Origin: Diadophis punctatus similis
Lineage: Eukaryota; Chordata; Lepidosauria; Squamata; Dipsadidae
Direction: 5' to 3'
DNA: 64,000 nucleotides
Assembly: GCA_023053685.1 (NCBI GenBank)
Contig: JALIGW010000005.1
Coordinates: 28,818,501 to 28,882,500, forward strand
Part shown: positions 22,123 through 34,735 of the stretch, one piece after another
Layout of the letters: each line of letters begins with the position of its first letter
How positions within the stretch are numbered: the first letter of the stretch is position 1
Translations under genes and position numbers: made by a program
The notes under the pieces: model-generated
The model's database searches: none
What the model was told of the DNA's origin: nothing
Seen by the model: the letters and a program-made list of their open reading frames with translations, nothing else

Positions 22123-22128
22123 TTTCCC
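22091..22128 (-). promoter_or_regulatory. Programmed -1 frameshift signal (G GGA AAC plus stem-loop)
   Basis: Sense GGGAAAC at 22128-22122 lies in the gag frame as G GGA AAC. After an 8-nt spacer, CCCAGC (22113-22108) can pair with GCTGGG (22096-22091) across an 11-nt loop that contains the gag-frame TAG (22106-22104). A -1 slip makes the next codon CGG at 22122, which is in the pol frame; that frame is open from there to 18406. Heptamer, spacer length and stem position are textbook. The same heptamer is used by PEG10, the domesticated sushi-class gag-pol gene of mammals (established). Confidence 0.88.
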
Positions 22129-23069
22129 GACGGCGATGGCTGGGACGGTGGAGCAGGACCAGAAGCGGTGGGCCCCCGACCCTTCCTAGGGCACGAGCGA
22201 GCGAAATGGCCCGGGTCGCCATTTCGCCAATACTAACACAACCCCCCTGCCCTGCGTCTGTCCTTTTCCGCGCCGGTCAAGCGGGGCCGAACAGCGCCAA
22301 GGTCCATAGGCTTGTCACGGGGAGCCGGGGCCGACGGAAGTCCACGGGGAACAGGAGGTGCCTGAGCAGCGCGACGTGGAGCCGGAACAGCGGGGACGTC
22401 AGGTGGCGCGAGAGGCGCCGGAGCAGCACGGCGTGCGTTCCTCGCTTGCAACCGGGCATCAATTTTCAAGCAGAGCCGCACCAGTTCTTGGGTGGTTGTA
22501 GGAATGTCCACGCGTGCCAGCTCATCCTGGATGCTGTCTGCCAAGCCCTCCTGGAAGGCATCCAACAACGCAGCCGCATTCCAGGCCGAATCTTGGCTGA
22601 GGAGACGGAACTCACTGATGTACTCCCTGAGTGGTCTCCGGCCTTGCCTCAGCTGCCTTAATTGCCTGCACGCTGTCTGGGCCTTAATTGGATCCGCGAA
22701 CATCTCCTCCAAATGAGTGCAGAAACGCCCAAAGTCCTGGAGGAGGGGACTGTTCTGGACCAGTAGAGGGGTGGCCCAACGTGCTGCATTTCCAGACAGC
22801 AGACTAATTACAAACCCCACCTTGTCCCGGTCGTGGGGGAAATCCTCTGGCCTCAGAGACATGAACAACTGGCACTGGCCCAGGAACGCCGGGAACATAG
22901 CCTCGTCACCATGGAACTTATCCGGCATGGCTATCAGGCAGCGTGTCCGTTGGGCTGGGGCCAACGCAGGAGCAGCTGCTGCCAACTGATTTTGCTGCAT
23001 TGTTAATTGAGCGTTCATGATTGCCAGCTGCTGCCGAAGTTGAGCATTCTCGTCCCGAAGCTGCTCCAT
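22104..23069 (-). pseudogene. Chromovirus Gag with premature stop
   Basis: Structural protein that would form the particle and bind the RNA. ATG at 23067-23069, 46 nt inside the 5' LTR. Residues 1-30 form a Gln/Leu-rich coiled coil (MEQLRDENAQLRQQL). About 48-200 is the retrotransposon gag capsid region (MPDKFHGDEAMFPAFLGQCQ, FPHDRDKVGFVISLLSG, then REYISEFRLLSQDSAW). 200-270 is Ala/Pro-rich. A TAG at 22235-22233 ends the frame at residue 278, inside what should be a CCHC zinc knuckle. Behind it the same frame continues 42 codons with a partial knuckle (NGDPGHFARSC) to the natural TAG at 22106-22104. The knuckle lacks properly spaced first cysteines, so it looks damaged. Unless the TAG is read through, the ribosome never reaches the frameshift site. 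Confidence 0.9.
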
Positions 23070-23102
23070 GATGCAATCTGGGCTTGTGTGTGGTCAGTTT
23101 GG

Positions 23103-23113
23103 GCTGAGAACAA
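23103..23113 (-). other. Self-priming primer-binding site
   Basis: Two nt inside the 5' LTR the sense strand reads TTGTTCTCAGC. It is not TGG-initial, so it does not match a tRNA 3' end. It is perfectly complementary over 11 nt to GCTGAGAACAA in the LTR (23461-23451), which lies where transcription should start. In Tf1 of fission yeast the first 11 nt of the transcript anneal to the primer site and prime cDNA synthesis; self-priming has been proposed for the Tf1/sushi group. Confidence 0.82.
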
Positions 23114-23115
23114 AC

Positions 23116-23797
23116 TGTTGTGACCCAGCACCGTAACCCCCCAGAAACACACACACACAGTCGTTGGGAGGCAAACAAAAAGGTTCCTTTTACTAATACA
23201 GTTTCTTAGTAAAACTCAGAGGGTTTAGAAGTCCAAAACAACACAAACGGAAAGTCTTCAAGAATAAGGTTCTTTGGGTTACGTGAGGGTTAAATAGCAC
23301 ACAGACAAAAGTTCAAAGCAAGACTCATTAATTCTTCTCTTATCTGAACAACTTGGCTGGCTTCCCGGAATAAAGCTGGCAGAAGCTGGTGATAAGATTC
23401 CCAAACAGACGTAGAAACGAAACTCTGGATATGCCGCGGTCATTGAATTGTTGTTCTCAGCAATGAGCACTAATTACCCTGGCTTAATATAGCCACTGAA
23501 GGGCGCGGCCCAATTAGCCCTCACTGCTTCCTCCGATTGGACCGACGCTTACTCAGCCAGTCCTGTCTTCTGGCTGCTCTGCGTGCTCTGGCATCCAGCA
23601 TGAGTTCTTCATCTCCTGATGAAGAACTCTGCTGTGCAGGTGCAGAAGGTCCTGGGAGATCATCCTGCTCTGGCACCGAGTCCTCATCACCAGCCGTCTC
23701 TGGTGCCAGGCACATAGGCTGGTACTGCTGCACCATGAGCGGCTCCGCGTCCTCCGGATCCTCCAGACTCGGCGCCGGACGCGGCCAAGGCACAACA
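23116..23797 (-). repeat. Chromovirus 5' LTR
   Basis: 682 bp, TGTTGTG...CACAACA. In the sense orientation it carries the promoter and the presumed transcript start. The ATCTCCTGATGAAGAACTCT region and Arg-rich tail codons seen at the end of pol are present here as well but untranslated in this position. Followed by the second CTACC at 23798-23802. Confidence 0.97.
23461..23491 (-). promoter_or_regulatory. LTR TATA box and predicted transcript start
   Basis: Sense TATATTAA runs from 23491 to 23484. Thirty nt downstream of its first T is GCTGAGAACAA (23461-23451), the 11 nt complementary to the primer site. The predicted start at G23461 therefore rests on two independent signals, TATA spacing and primer complementarity. 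Confidence 0.78.
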
Positions 23798-23945
23798 CTA
23801 CCAGGGAATCAGCCGAATTGTGTACCAGGGTTTCAGGTATTTCCCCAAGTTCCCTCTGGAATCCTTCCAGTTCCATTAGGCGCCTGGGGCGGAACCACAT
23901 CACTCCAAACATCATCAAGCACGATCCTGAAGGCAGAATTTAAAG
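23798..23945 (-). mobile_element. L2 LINE continuation on the 5' side of the chromovirus
   Basis: Begins with the right CTACC duplication. The minus-strand frame WFRPRRLMELEGFQRELG ... ETLVHNSADSL is the L2 segment directly before the VAAWNTAASGALDRIAP that resumes at 17997. Similarity fades near 23945, so the L2 was already 5'-truncated, without its endonuclease, when the chromovirus arrived. Confidence 0.85.
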
Positions 23946-23984
23946 ACCAACAAACAGCCCATGCTGCAAAGTTATAACTTGACA

Positions 23985-24295
23985 GACCACAAGAAACCAG
24001 ACCACATTACATGCAGCCGATCAAATCAACCCAAAACCAAACCATGACATCATCAGAAGACATCCGAACAACAGCACTAATTTATATCACACAGACGGTA
24101 CTTAAAACCAAAGTCTATGACTCAGCAACTACAGCCAGCCAATCACGCAGCCCGAAATCAGACCAGGACTCAGAAAGATATTTAAAGGGCAGTGCACAAT
24201 CCAAAATGCACTGAAGATGTCTGCTCGAATGGGGATGAAATGCTTGTAACTAAATCGCCAAGCTCGGAGCTCAAACCAACAACATAATGTCCCTC
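23985..24295 (+). mobile_element. Penelope-like 3' end
   Basis: The end reads CTGAAGA (24211-24217), 19 nt, GAAA (24237-24240), then AATCGCCAAGCTCGGAGCTC. It resembles the end at 13209-13290 in order and spacing. Upstream sequence to about 23985 has no intact frame. The element abuts the L2 fragment. Confidence 0.5.
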
Positions 24296-25655
<1,360 letters not shown>

Positions 25656-25818
25656 CTAATCTTGGAAGTCTACATTTACTCCACTGACTACTGAAACTTA
25701 GGGAAAAAAGCTTTAAAAATTTACTAGGTGCATTGTTTCATTTAGCATGCGTAGTATATTGAGTGTAACTGTATCCAAGTTATATTTTCAAACTCATTGT
25801 TGGAAATTCAGCTGGTTT

Positions 25819-26068
25819 CAATGGTGGGATTCAGCCGTTTCGGGCCATTTCAGGCGAAACGGTAGTAAAAATTCTGGCCCCACCCCATCCCTGCCCATCA
25901 CTACTTACTGGCCTGGCACGCCTTGGCTGGTGCCTTAGAATCACACTGAGCTGCTCTTTGGCTCCCTTGCCTCGACCACCCAGCCACGCCCACCCAGTCA
26001 CATGGCCACCAACCAGGCCCACCCAGTCATATGGCCACCTAGCCACGCCCACCTAGCCAGGTCCATAG
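25819..26068. mobile_element. hAT MITE, partial (CAATGGTGGGATTCAG type)
   Basis: The left end CAATGGTGGGATTCAGCCGT, then GGCGAAACGGTAGTAAAAAT, belongs to the CAGnGGTGGG class. The rest is a run of CCACGCCCACCYAGTCACATGG-type units (25980-26060). The right terminus and second copy of GCTGGTTT were not found. Confidence 0.65.
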
Positions 26069-26746
26069 TTTTCATAATAATTAAATCTCTGCTTGTTTGA
26101 AGAAATCTTAGATTGTTACATTCATGGGGAAGGACAGGACATTTTTATAGAAATCCATAAAAACAAGGTTAATACATTGTCAGTATATGAATAATATCAT
26201 TCTTTGGACTAAGCAAAATTCCTATGTCATCTACCTGAGTTTCCAAGTGACAACATTTATTTATGAACCAAAGAGAAATTATTGCTTTCAAAATAAATGG
26301 CAAATATATAATTAATTATGTGAGACTGCTCTCAGCATCCTAAATCCTACAAATACTTTGAAAAGCAGCTTACAAGTGGTGAACAATGAGAAACATGAGT
26401 GCCATAGCATAGTGGATCCAGTCTTAATACTCTGCTGGCTCCTCAGAAATAAAATATTTTACAATGATATTACTAGAGAGAATGACAAGAAGAAAGAGTG
26501 AAAATTCCAATTTCAGATCCATGATCATACGTTTCAGGAACTGAAGGACTCTGAATAAATCCCCCCTTCCTTAAATCACTCAAATGAAATTGATTTCCTA
26601 GAACACATATAGGGAGAAATGTCTATACATACAGTATATAACTGTATGTACATTGGTTTTCCTTTTGCAGATACTATTAGATATCATTAGAATCACTTTA
26701 ATAGAAGATATCTATAGGTAATATCTATATCTATATCTAATCTATC

Positions 26747-27420
<674 letters not shown>

Positions 27421-27429
27421 ATTAATTAA

Positions 27430-27865
27430 GGTATGTCTAGTTTAATGAAAAGAAGGACTAGGGGTGACATAATAGCAATGTTCCAATATCTCAGGGGTTG
27501 CCACAAAGAGGAAAGAGTTAAGCTATTCTCCAAAGCACCTGAAGGCAGGACAAGAAGCAGTGGATGGAAACTAATCAAGGAGAGAAGCAACCTAGAACTA
27601 AGAAGAAATGTCCTGACAGTTAGAAGAATTAATCAGTGGAACAACTTGCCTCCAGAAGTTGTGAATGCTCCAACACTGGAAGTTTTTAAGCAGAGATTGG
27701 ACAATCATTTGTCTGAAATTTCCTGTTTGAGCAGGGGGTTGGACTAGAAGTCCTCCAAGGTCCCTTCCAACTCTGTTATTCTATTCTATTCTATTCTATT
27801 CTATTCTATTCTATTCTATTCTATTCTATTCTATTCTATTCTATTCTATTCTATTCTATTCTATC
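27430..27865 (+). mobile_element. CR1 LINE 3' end with (TTCTA)n tail
   Basis: The frame 27433-27747 is the CR1 ORF2 C-terminus: SLMKRRTRGDIIAMFQYLRG, EERVKLFSKAPEGRTRSSGW, then NQWNNLPPEVVNAPTLEVFK. The 3' UTR ends GGTTGGACTAGAAGTCCTCC...CTTCCAACTCTGTT and runs into about 18 TTCTA units (27776-27865). Seeding of AATAG-type microsatellites by CR1 ends is known from snake genomes, which supports the host assignment. Confidence 0.92.
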
Positions 27866-28999
27866 TAGAGGCCTCACTTCATATGGTGTTGGGAAGGTGC
27901 CAGCCAGTTGGGAAGCTGCCAGCCATTGGAAGGAGAGGCCAAGCAAGGGCCTATGCTGCAAGAGGCATAAACCTGATCTCCCCCAAGAATCATGAAGTTT
28001 TAGCTGGTCATTCTGAGCAGAAAGCAAGCAGTCAGCTAAGATTCTTATAACATAGGTGGTAGACAATAATATTATTAACTTCAATTATTCATCTATAGTT
28101 TTGGTTGTTTGCATCTGATAGATAAGAAGTGTCACAGATTTTCCAATAAAGATAACTCAGAGTATGACTAAAGCAATGGGAATAGAGATTCAATAATGCT
28201 ATGGTATTTTTTTTTTATTTAAGGTCTCTGGGTTTGGTATCCCTTTGTCTACAGATATATTCTAGCAGCAAGGAGGGAAAGATGAGATATCCCCAAATTT
28301 GAACTCTCCAAAAGAAGGTTTGAAAGGGAAATAATAAGTTGACTAATTCTATAAGATATTCATGGCCTTTAATCTTAGGCTTTTATTCACAGACAAAATC
28401 ATTACCATCTCCAACAAAGAAATACTAATAATAAATTAATTGAAAAAATAAACCAATTCTGTATAATTTAAAAAATGGAATTGAACATGTGCTGCAAGAG
28501 TCCTTGTCTGATGCATTCCGTACTACATCAATAATTTTTACCCAGAACACTTTTTCCTATTTTCCTTTTCTATAGCACACTTAAAGATATCTTTATTCCC
28601 TAAACGACTAAGTAATTAGGCTATCTTTGCAAAATTCCTGGTTTATTCCATACTCCCCAAAATCTCCCTACACCTCTTCTGTAAACCTTTAAGTGCCTGG
28701 CAAAACAATTAATCTCCCAAGCTTTTAAAATTAGTTCAGGATTTTAAGAATTCATACAGTTGCTGTTATGAGGAAGGATAAAGACATCTCTACAGTAAAA
28801 TTCATATTCAGGTGGGTAGAAAGATGTTTCTGTGGGAGACATGAAAAAAAGCCTCGAGTTGACAAGTTGTTGCAGTGGATAAGAAACAGCATAAACCAAT
28901 TCAAAAAAAGAGAACCAAGTGATGACTTGTGTATCCTGACATCACAATTCAAACCATGTGACCTACATATGTGTGTTCCCATATGTATAAAAGGGTGAA
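27866..28999. other. Unassigned stretch
   Basis: A 76-codon plus frame at 28768-28998 (MRKDKDISTVKF...) lacks a domain. An antisense frame of the same length overlaps it, so neither is called. Confidence 0.45.
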
Positions 29000-29246
29000 T
29001 AGCAATAGCAATAGCACTTAGACTTATATACCTCTTTACAGTGCTTTATAGCCCTCTCTAAGCAGTTTACAGAGTCAGCATTTTGCCCCCAACAATCTGG
29101 GTCCTCATTTTTACTGACTTCGGAAGGATGGAAGGCTGAGTCAACCTTGAGCCTGGTGAGATTCGAACTGCCAGATTGCAGGCAGCCAGAAGTTAGCAGA
29201 AGTAGCCTGCAGTACTGCACTCTAACCACTGCGCCACCGCAGCTCA
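29000..29246 (-). mobile_element. tRNA-derived SINE, subtype I
   Basis: Antisense copy with a (GCTATT)n tail at 29000-29015, core TTGACTCAGCCTTCCATCC and head GAGCTGCGGTGGCGCAGTGG. A (TTTA)n array followed by a LINE-tail-like GCATTTATATCCCACCAC lies close by (29298-29345) but is separate. Confidence 0.9.
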
Positions 29247-29349
29247 TTATGAATGGTATGTCATTATGTGTAGATACGTCATCACTTTTTCATCATTGTG
29301 TTTATTTATTTATTTATTTATTTATTGCATTTATATCCCACCACAACCA

Positions 29350-31124
29350 ATTTAATAGTTGGTGGCTCACCTGGATACATATAACTTAGTATCCACATAT
29401 TTCACCTGACTACTTTGAGCTTTTGGGATGGAGACAGAAGATTCTCATCACTGCCCAATTAGGAAAACTGTATGCTCATGAAGAGGTGCCAGGAGCCAAC
29501 CAAAATGGGCCTCCGTCCAGTTCAAACAGAATTTACTTCATCCTGTGCATCCACCTCTTCTTGTGTAGCATTTGCAAACTAGTATGAGTTCAAACTATTC
29601 ACCTGAAAAAGACTGGATCTCTGGATTCTAATCATTCGGATATTTCAGCAAAGCAATGTATTTACATTGTGTTACAATGTAGATCTTTTGGGTAGGCAGA
29701 ATACAGTGTTAGATGAACACAGTTAAGATTTTGACACCTGAAATGCAAGAAATGGGCATTTATCGCTTTTTTGTTTCATGTTGTGTTTTGAATAGAGTGG
29801 AAACAATAACTCAGACGCCAGCACTAGGATCTTATTTTAAGGTGCTGAACAAAGTTAGCATCATGCTGTGAACCACTAGCTGGAGCTAAAGACCTGTAGA
29901 GCAGTTTTTCAATATTAAAAAAAAAAACATACATTGAATCTCAAGGCTTGCATTGCCTGAAGATAGGAGTTTAAACCCAGGATGTTTAAAAGCATACTTC
30001 AAATAGGCTTTGGAGAGAAATTTTGGGACAGTGAGTCCTTTAACGTTTCTCAAAAAGGAGAGATTTCTTAGAAAATGGAAACATTTGCCATTAGTGTTTG
30101 TTAGAGTTGGCAAAACTAAACAAATGCCGATTCAGAAGAAGCAGGGAGCAAGACTCATCATCCCTAAGGAGAAAAGGGAGAAAGGAAGTTTCTGGCATAA
30201 TTATAGCTAGCTATATAATATTAATCAGCAACTGGTTACTTATGTTTACTTCACATAAAGACATATTGTGAATAATGAATAATCCACACAACTATAAAAT
30301 AAATTGTTAAGGACTGCCTTCTGTCATGGTTATTGCTTTATTCAAAATTATTTTTAGGTAATTTTGGCCCTCCTTGTATAAGATTTAGAGCATGACACAT
30401 AAAACAGGACTTCCTAAATTACTAAACTTCAGCTTTGAAATGCTATTCTTTGAAAAAACCACTTCACTCAGTTCCCAATGTAGTGATTCAGATGGAACAT
30501 GTTGTTATAGTACGGTTATAATATGTGGTGAGCAAAAATTTAGATGCCCAACAAAAAACCCTGGTCCAAGTTGTCCACTTCTTTTTGTGCCATCTAGTGG
30601 ATATCTGGATTTTGTAGCCCATGCAGAGTAAAATGAAACAAGCAGCAGTTCCTTCCAGCCGGGAGAGAAACAAAGCTGCTGTGAGATGCAGTCCAGTCCA
30701 TCCTTCTCCTCTTCTGATACTTTTGTCACTGCCCTTATTTTGGAGGCCAGAGGTTGAGCTTCCAATCAAGCCTTCCTCCAGCTGGGCACCCCCTAAATGT
30801 AGGTAGACCGTTATTCTTATGTCCTATCATTAAAGCTACTTTGATAAACCAGCAGTCAACCATGTGTGGGGACTAAGAAGTCATGAATCTACATATCCAC
30901 ATGGAATCTGAAGTGGATTTAGGAGGGGGGGGGGAATGGAAAACCAATAAAACTCATTTCTTTTAGTCCAATGCTTGCTAATAAGGATCTGGAACAGGAT
31001 AAAGCTTTGATTCTCATAGGACAGAATGCTCCTAATATAGTGCTTGTGCATTTCATACATTTTCACCCTTATTCCTATCAGACCCCTAGAAATATGAAAT
31101 TATATGATCTATTGCCTTTTTGAG

Positions 31125-31125
<1 letters not shown>
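29350..31125. other. Unassigned stretch
   Basis: No family recognised. Frames of 79-93 codons on opposite strands at 30392-30806 overlap one another and show no domain. A G9 run is at 30927. Confidence 0.4.

Positions 31126-31218
<93 letters not shown>
31126..31218. repeat. (TC)n microsatellite
   Basis: About 46 TC units with a single TTTC interruption near 31190. It is the inverse of the (GA)n tract 230 bp downstream. Confidence 0.97.
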
Positions 31219-31442
31219 ATGTAAACATGTCATACCTGTCAGCATCTGTTTAAATCAAATGGTTTTTTTCTGGAATGAGTCCAGAAAAAGATGCAATTCT
31301 TCAAGTAGCTGCTGACAGGTGCAACATGCACACCCATGTTTGCTCCAAATCACCTTTCCTTCAAATATAGTTAGATTCACAACCATAGCACTCACTCACT
31401 GTCTCTTTCTTGTGTTCTTTCTTATGAGAGAAAGAGGGGAGG

Positions 31443-32517
<1,075 letters not shown>

Positions 32518-33228
32518 AAACATAGTCCTCAACTTATAACAGTTCATTTAGTGACCATTCAAAATTACATCATCATTGAAAAACTTATGACCGTTTTTCA
32601 CACTTGCAACCATTGCATCATCCCCGTGGTCGTGTGATCCAAATCTGGATGCTTGGCAATTGACTCATATTAATGACATTTGCAGCATCCTGGAATGATG
32701 CGATCCACCTTTTGTGACCTTCTGACAAGCAAAGTCAACGGGGAAGCCAGATTCACTTTACAACTGTGTTACTAACTTAATAGCTGCAGTGATTCTGTCA
32801 CAATGTAAATTTTGATTGTCAGCTGAACTCTATGATTTAGAGATTCCTAGCAAAGCAAAGCAGTCACGTGGTGAGTGAACTGCGCATGTACACATTCCTT
32901 TCTATTCCTCTTTCTTCTGCTCCCGTCCTTCATTGAAGAAGGACATGTGTTAGACCGCAAAGATGTAGTTATTAAGATTTATTGTTTTTATATCTTTTTG
33001 TACCAAAATAAATATTTTGTTGTTTTTTAGACTTTATACTCGAGTTTCATTTGTTAAGGATTAGATTCAAAGGAAAAGATCTATCACCTCTAAGACTTAT
33101 TTTCCCATTCCGTCAGATTCACTTAACAACTGTGGTGAGAAAGGTCGTAAAATGGGGTAAAATCACTTATCTCACTTAGCAACATAAATTTTGGGCTCAG
33201 TCGTGGTCATAAGTCGAAGACTACCTGT
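32518..33228. mobile_element. Terminal-inverted-repeat element (AGTCCTCAACTTA type), split by a solo LTR
   Basis: The left end CATAGTCCTCAACTTATAAC mirrors the right end GTCATAAGTCGAAGACTACC then TGT. The interior is non-coding and has the repeated phrases ATTCACTTTACAACTGTG and ATTCACTTAACAACTGTG. It lacks any transposase, so it would be a non-autonomous DNA element. The 320 bp at 32796-33115 are a later solo LTR. The left terminus has mutated, so its exact first base and duplication are uncertain. Confidence 0.72.
32791..33120 (+). mobile_element. Solo LTR (copy 2)
   Basis: The LTR is 32796-33115, 320 bp, TGTCACAATG...ATTCCGTCA, with the 5-bp duplication GATTC at 32791-32795 and 33116-33120. 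Removing it restores a continuous host element. It contains an AATAAA (in CCAAAATAAATATTTTG, about 33003-33019). No internal retroviral sequence remains, as expected after LTR-LTR recombination. Confidence 0.85.
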
Positions 33229-33335
33229 ATAGAAAATCATGGTTGTACTTTCAAAGGTGTACAGCGGACACCCAAGATGGCATCTCCTTACCTACACTAT
33301 GCTTGCCATATGCCCTCTTCTGGATTAAAACATCT

Positions 33336-33607
33336 CAACCATGTCCCAAAGGTGCTTTTTTTCAAGAAGCAACTGGACTTTCTGGTTATTCTTTGAAGAC
33401 GTTTCGCTTCTCATCCAAGAAGTTTGTTCAACTCTGGCTGGATGGTGGGGAATGGAAGGCATTCCCCACCATCTAGCCAGAGCTGAAGAAGCTTCTTGGA
33501 TGAGAAGCGAAATGTCTTCAAAGAATAACCGGAAAGTCCAGTTGCCTCTTGAAAAAAAGCACCTTTGGGACAACCATGACCTGGATGACTGAGAATCTCC
33601 ATAGACA
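33336..33607. mobile_element. Palindromic repeat (family A, copy 2)
   Basis: Inverted arms of about 115 bp: GTCCCAAAGGTGCTTTTTTT at the left and its complement ending GGGACA at about 33571. The centre is GGAATGGAAGGCATTCC. The right arm contains CTGAAGA (33483-33489), the 6-bp stem GCTTCT/AGAAGC with loop TGGATG, and GAAA (33509-33512). The left arm contains the same in the opposite strand, including CGAAACGTC. The right flank phrase ATGACCTGGATGACTGAGAA matches copy 1. Confidence 0.75.
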
Positions 33608-34735
33608 ACTCAGCCATGTATTATCAATTATTGATCAATGCAAAAGCAAACTTAAGACTATACTTCTAGAAGTAAGGGGACTGACTTGAACATGACTTGA
33701 TTTGGACTGCGCTGTCAGTCCCAACTCCCATCAGGCTACATAAAGGGAAAAGAATTGCATTACACAAATGCAGCTTTGAAGGCAAAAAAGTAGCAGCTTA
33801 ACAAATTAACAAATGAGGCCAGAGTGCCTTTCAAAGGGACAATATCTGGTCCATCCAGACGAAATAGCACCTACTCAGCCAATACCTCCTAATCATCTAC
33901 ACAGTCGCATCAGTGGCACAAGCTGGCTCCTGAGGGAGCCAGACTCCTGGAAACAGATAAAGCCCCAAAAGAATGTGTCCTTTTTTCCAGCAGAGATTAA
34001 TGTAGATGTGAACACATTAGTGCTGTTTAAGTAAAAGTATACCGTCTGACAGATAACTGGGATTGGAACTATTAGATTACCAAATAATGGACCTTTTAAA
34101 TTCTGTCATCATTACTTATCAAGTACATTAACTTTCAGCCTGCAATTCGGAGTATGGTGTTATTGAGCTTTTGGAAGATTAAATTACTGGACTTTTGTTT
34201 CTGAATGCCTGTGAAATTTCCTGAAAAAGATCGCCGTCCTCCTCTATTGTGCCAGTGTGGATACCCACAACAGACTTTATGAGATATTTATAGACATATA
34301 AGTGATAGGCCTAATGCAGCCTAATGCCTGTCTACCTGAGAGAAAAAAATAGGATGGGATCAGATAACATTCTTACGATATGTCTTTTATAAACCTTCTC
34401 AGGGCAAAGGGTCTGGATTCCTTAATTCTCCCTTTACTCTTTACTACCCAATATATTTTAAATGTTATCCTTTGTAGATATCTCCTGCAGTGAGAGGTTT
34501 ATTCTCAAAGGCTTTGCTTTTATTTGAAAAAAAAATCCTCATATCGGTGTGGATGTATGTGAAGCTGAAAGTCAACATTGTGTGAGCGTGTCCGCTCACC
34601 AGAGTGGATTTTGGCCTCTGTCTGGCAATCACTGCAGACCGCATATCTGCCTGTCCTCACAGCTACACTCCTCTTTCCATAAGAGATTTGGTCACATGAG
34701 GTATTGCAAATGGTGGACTTGTGGTTCCTGCTCAA
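33608..34735. other. Unassigned stretch
   Basis: Nothing recognised up to the L2 fragment. The AAAAAAAAATCC near 34528 is not followed by an element end. Confidence 0.4.

Larger units (their letters stand above)
18001..23797 (-). mobile_element. Full-length Ty3/Gypsy chromovirus (Tf1/sushi-like)
   Basis: 5,797 bp bounded by two 682-bp LTRs (TGTTGTG...CACAACA) and a 5-bp duplication. On the minus strand the order is: 5' LTR (23116-23797), primer site, gag, slippery site, pol (protease, reverse transcriptase, RNase H, integrase, chromodomain), 3' LTR (18001-18682). Gag resembles the sushi/PEG10 group: a coiled-coil start, then PDKFHGDEAMFPAFLGQCQL. No env-like frame exists. GC content is well above the flanking AT-rich DNA. 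Lesions are few: one premature TAG and a degenerate zinc knuckle in gag. The pol frame is fully open. Similar LTR sequence elsewhere in the window was not seen. Confidence 0.96.

Noticed and set aside
28768..28998. Possible exon (76 codons)
   Set aside because: No matching family known to me, no convincing splice sites, and an equal-length frame on the other strand.
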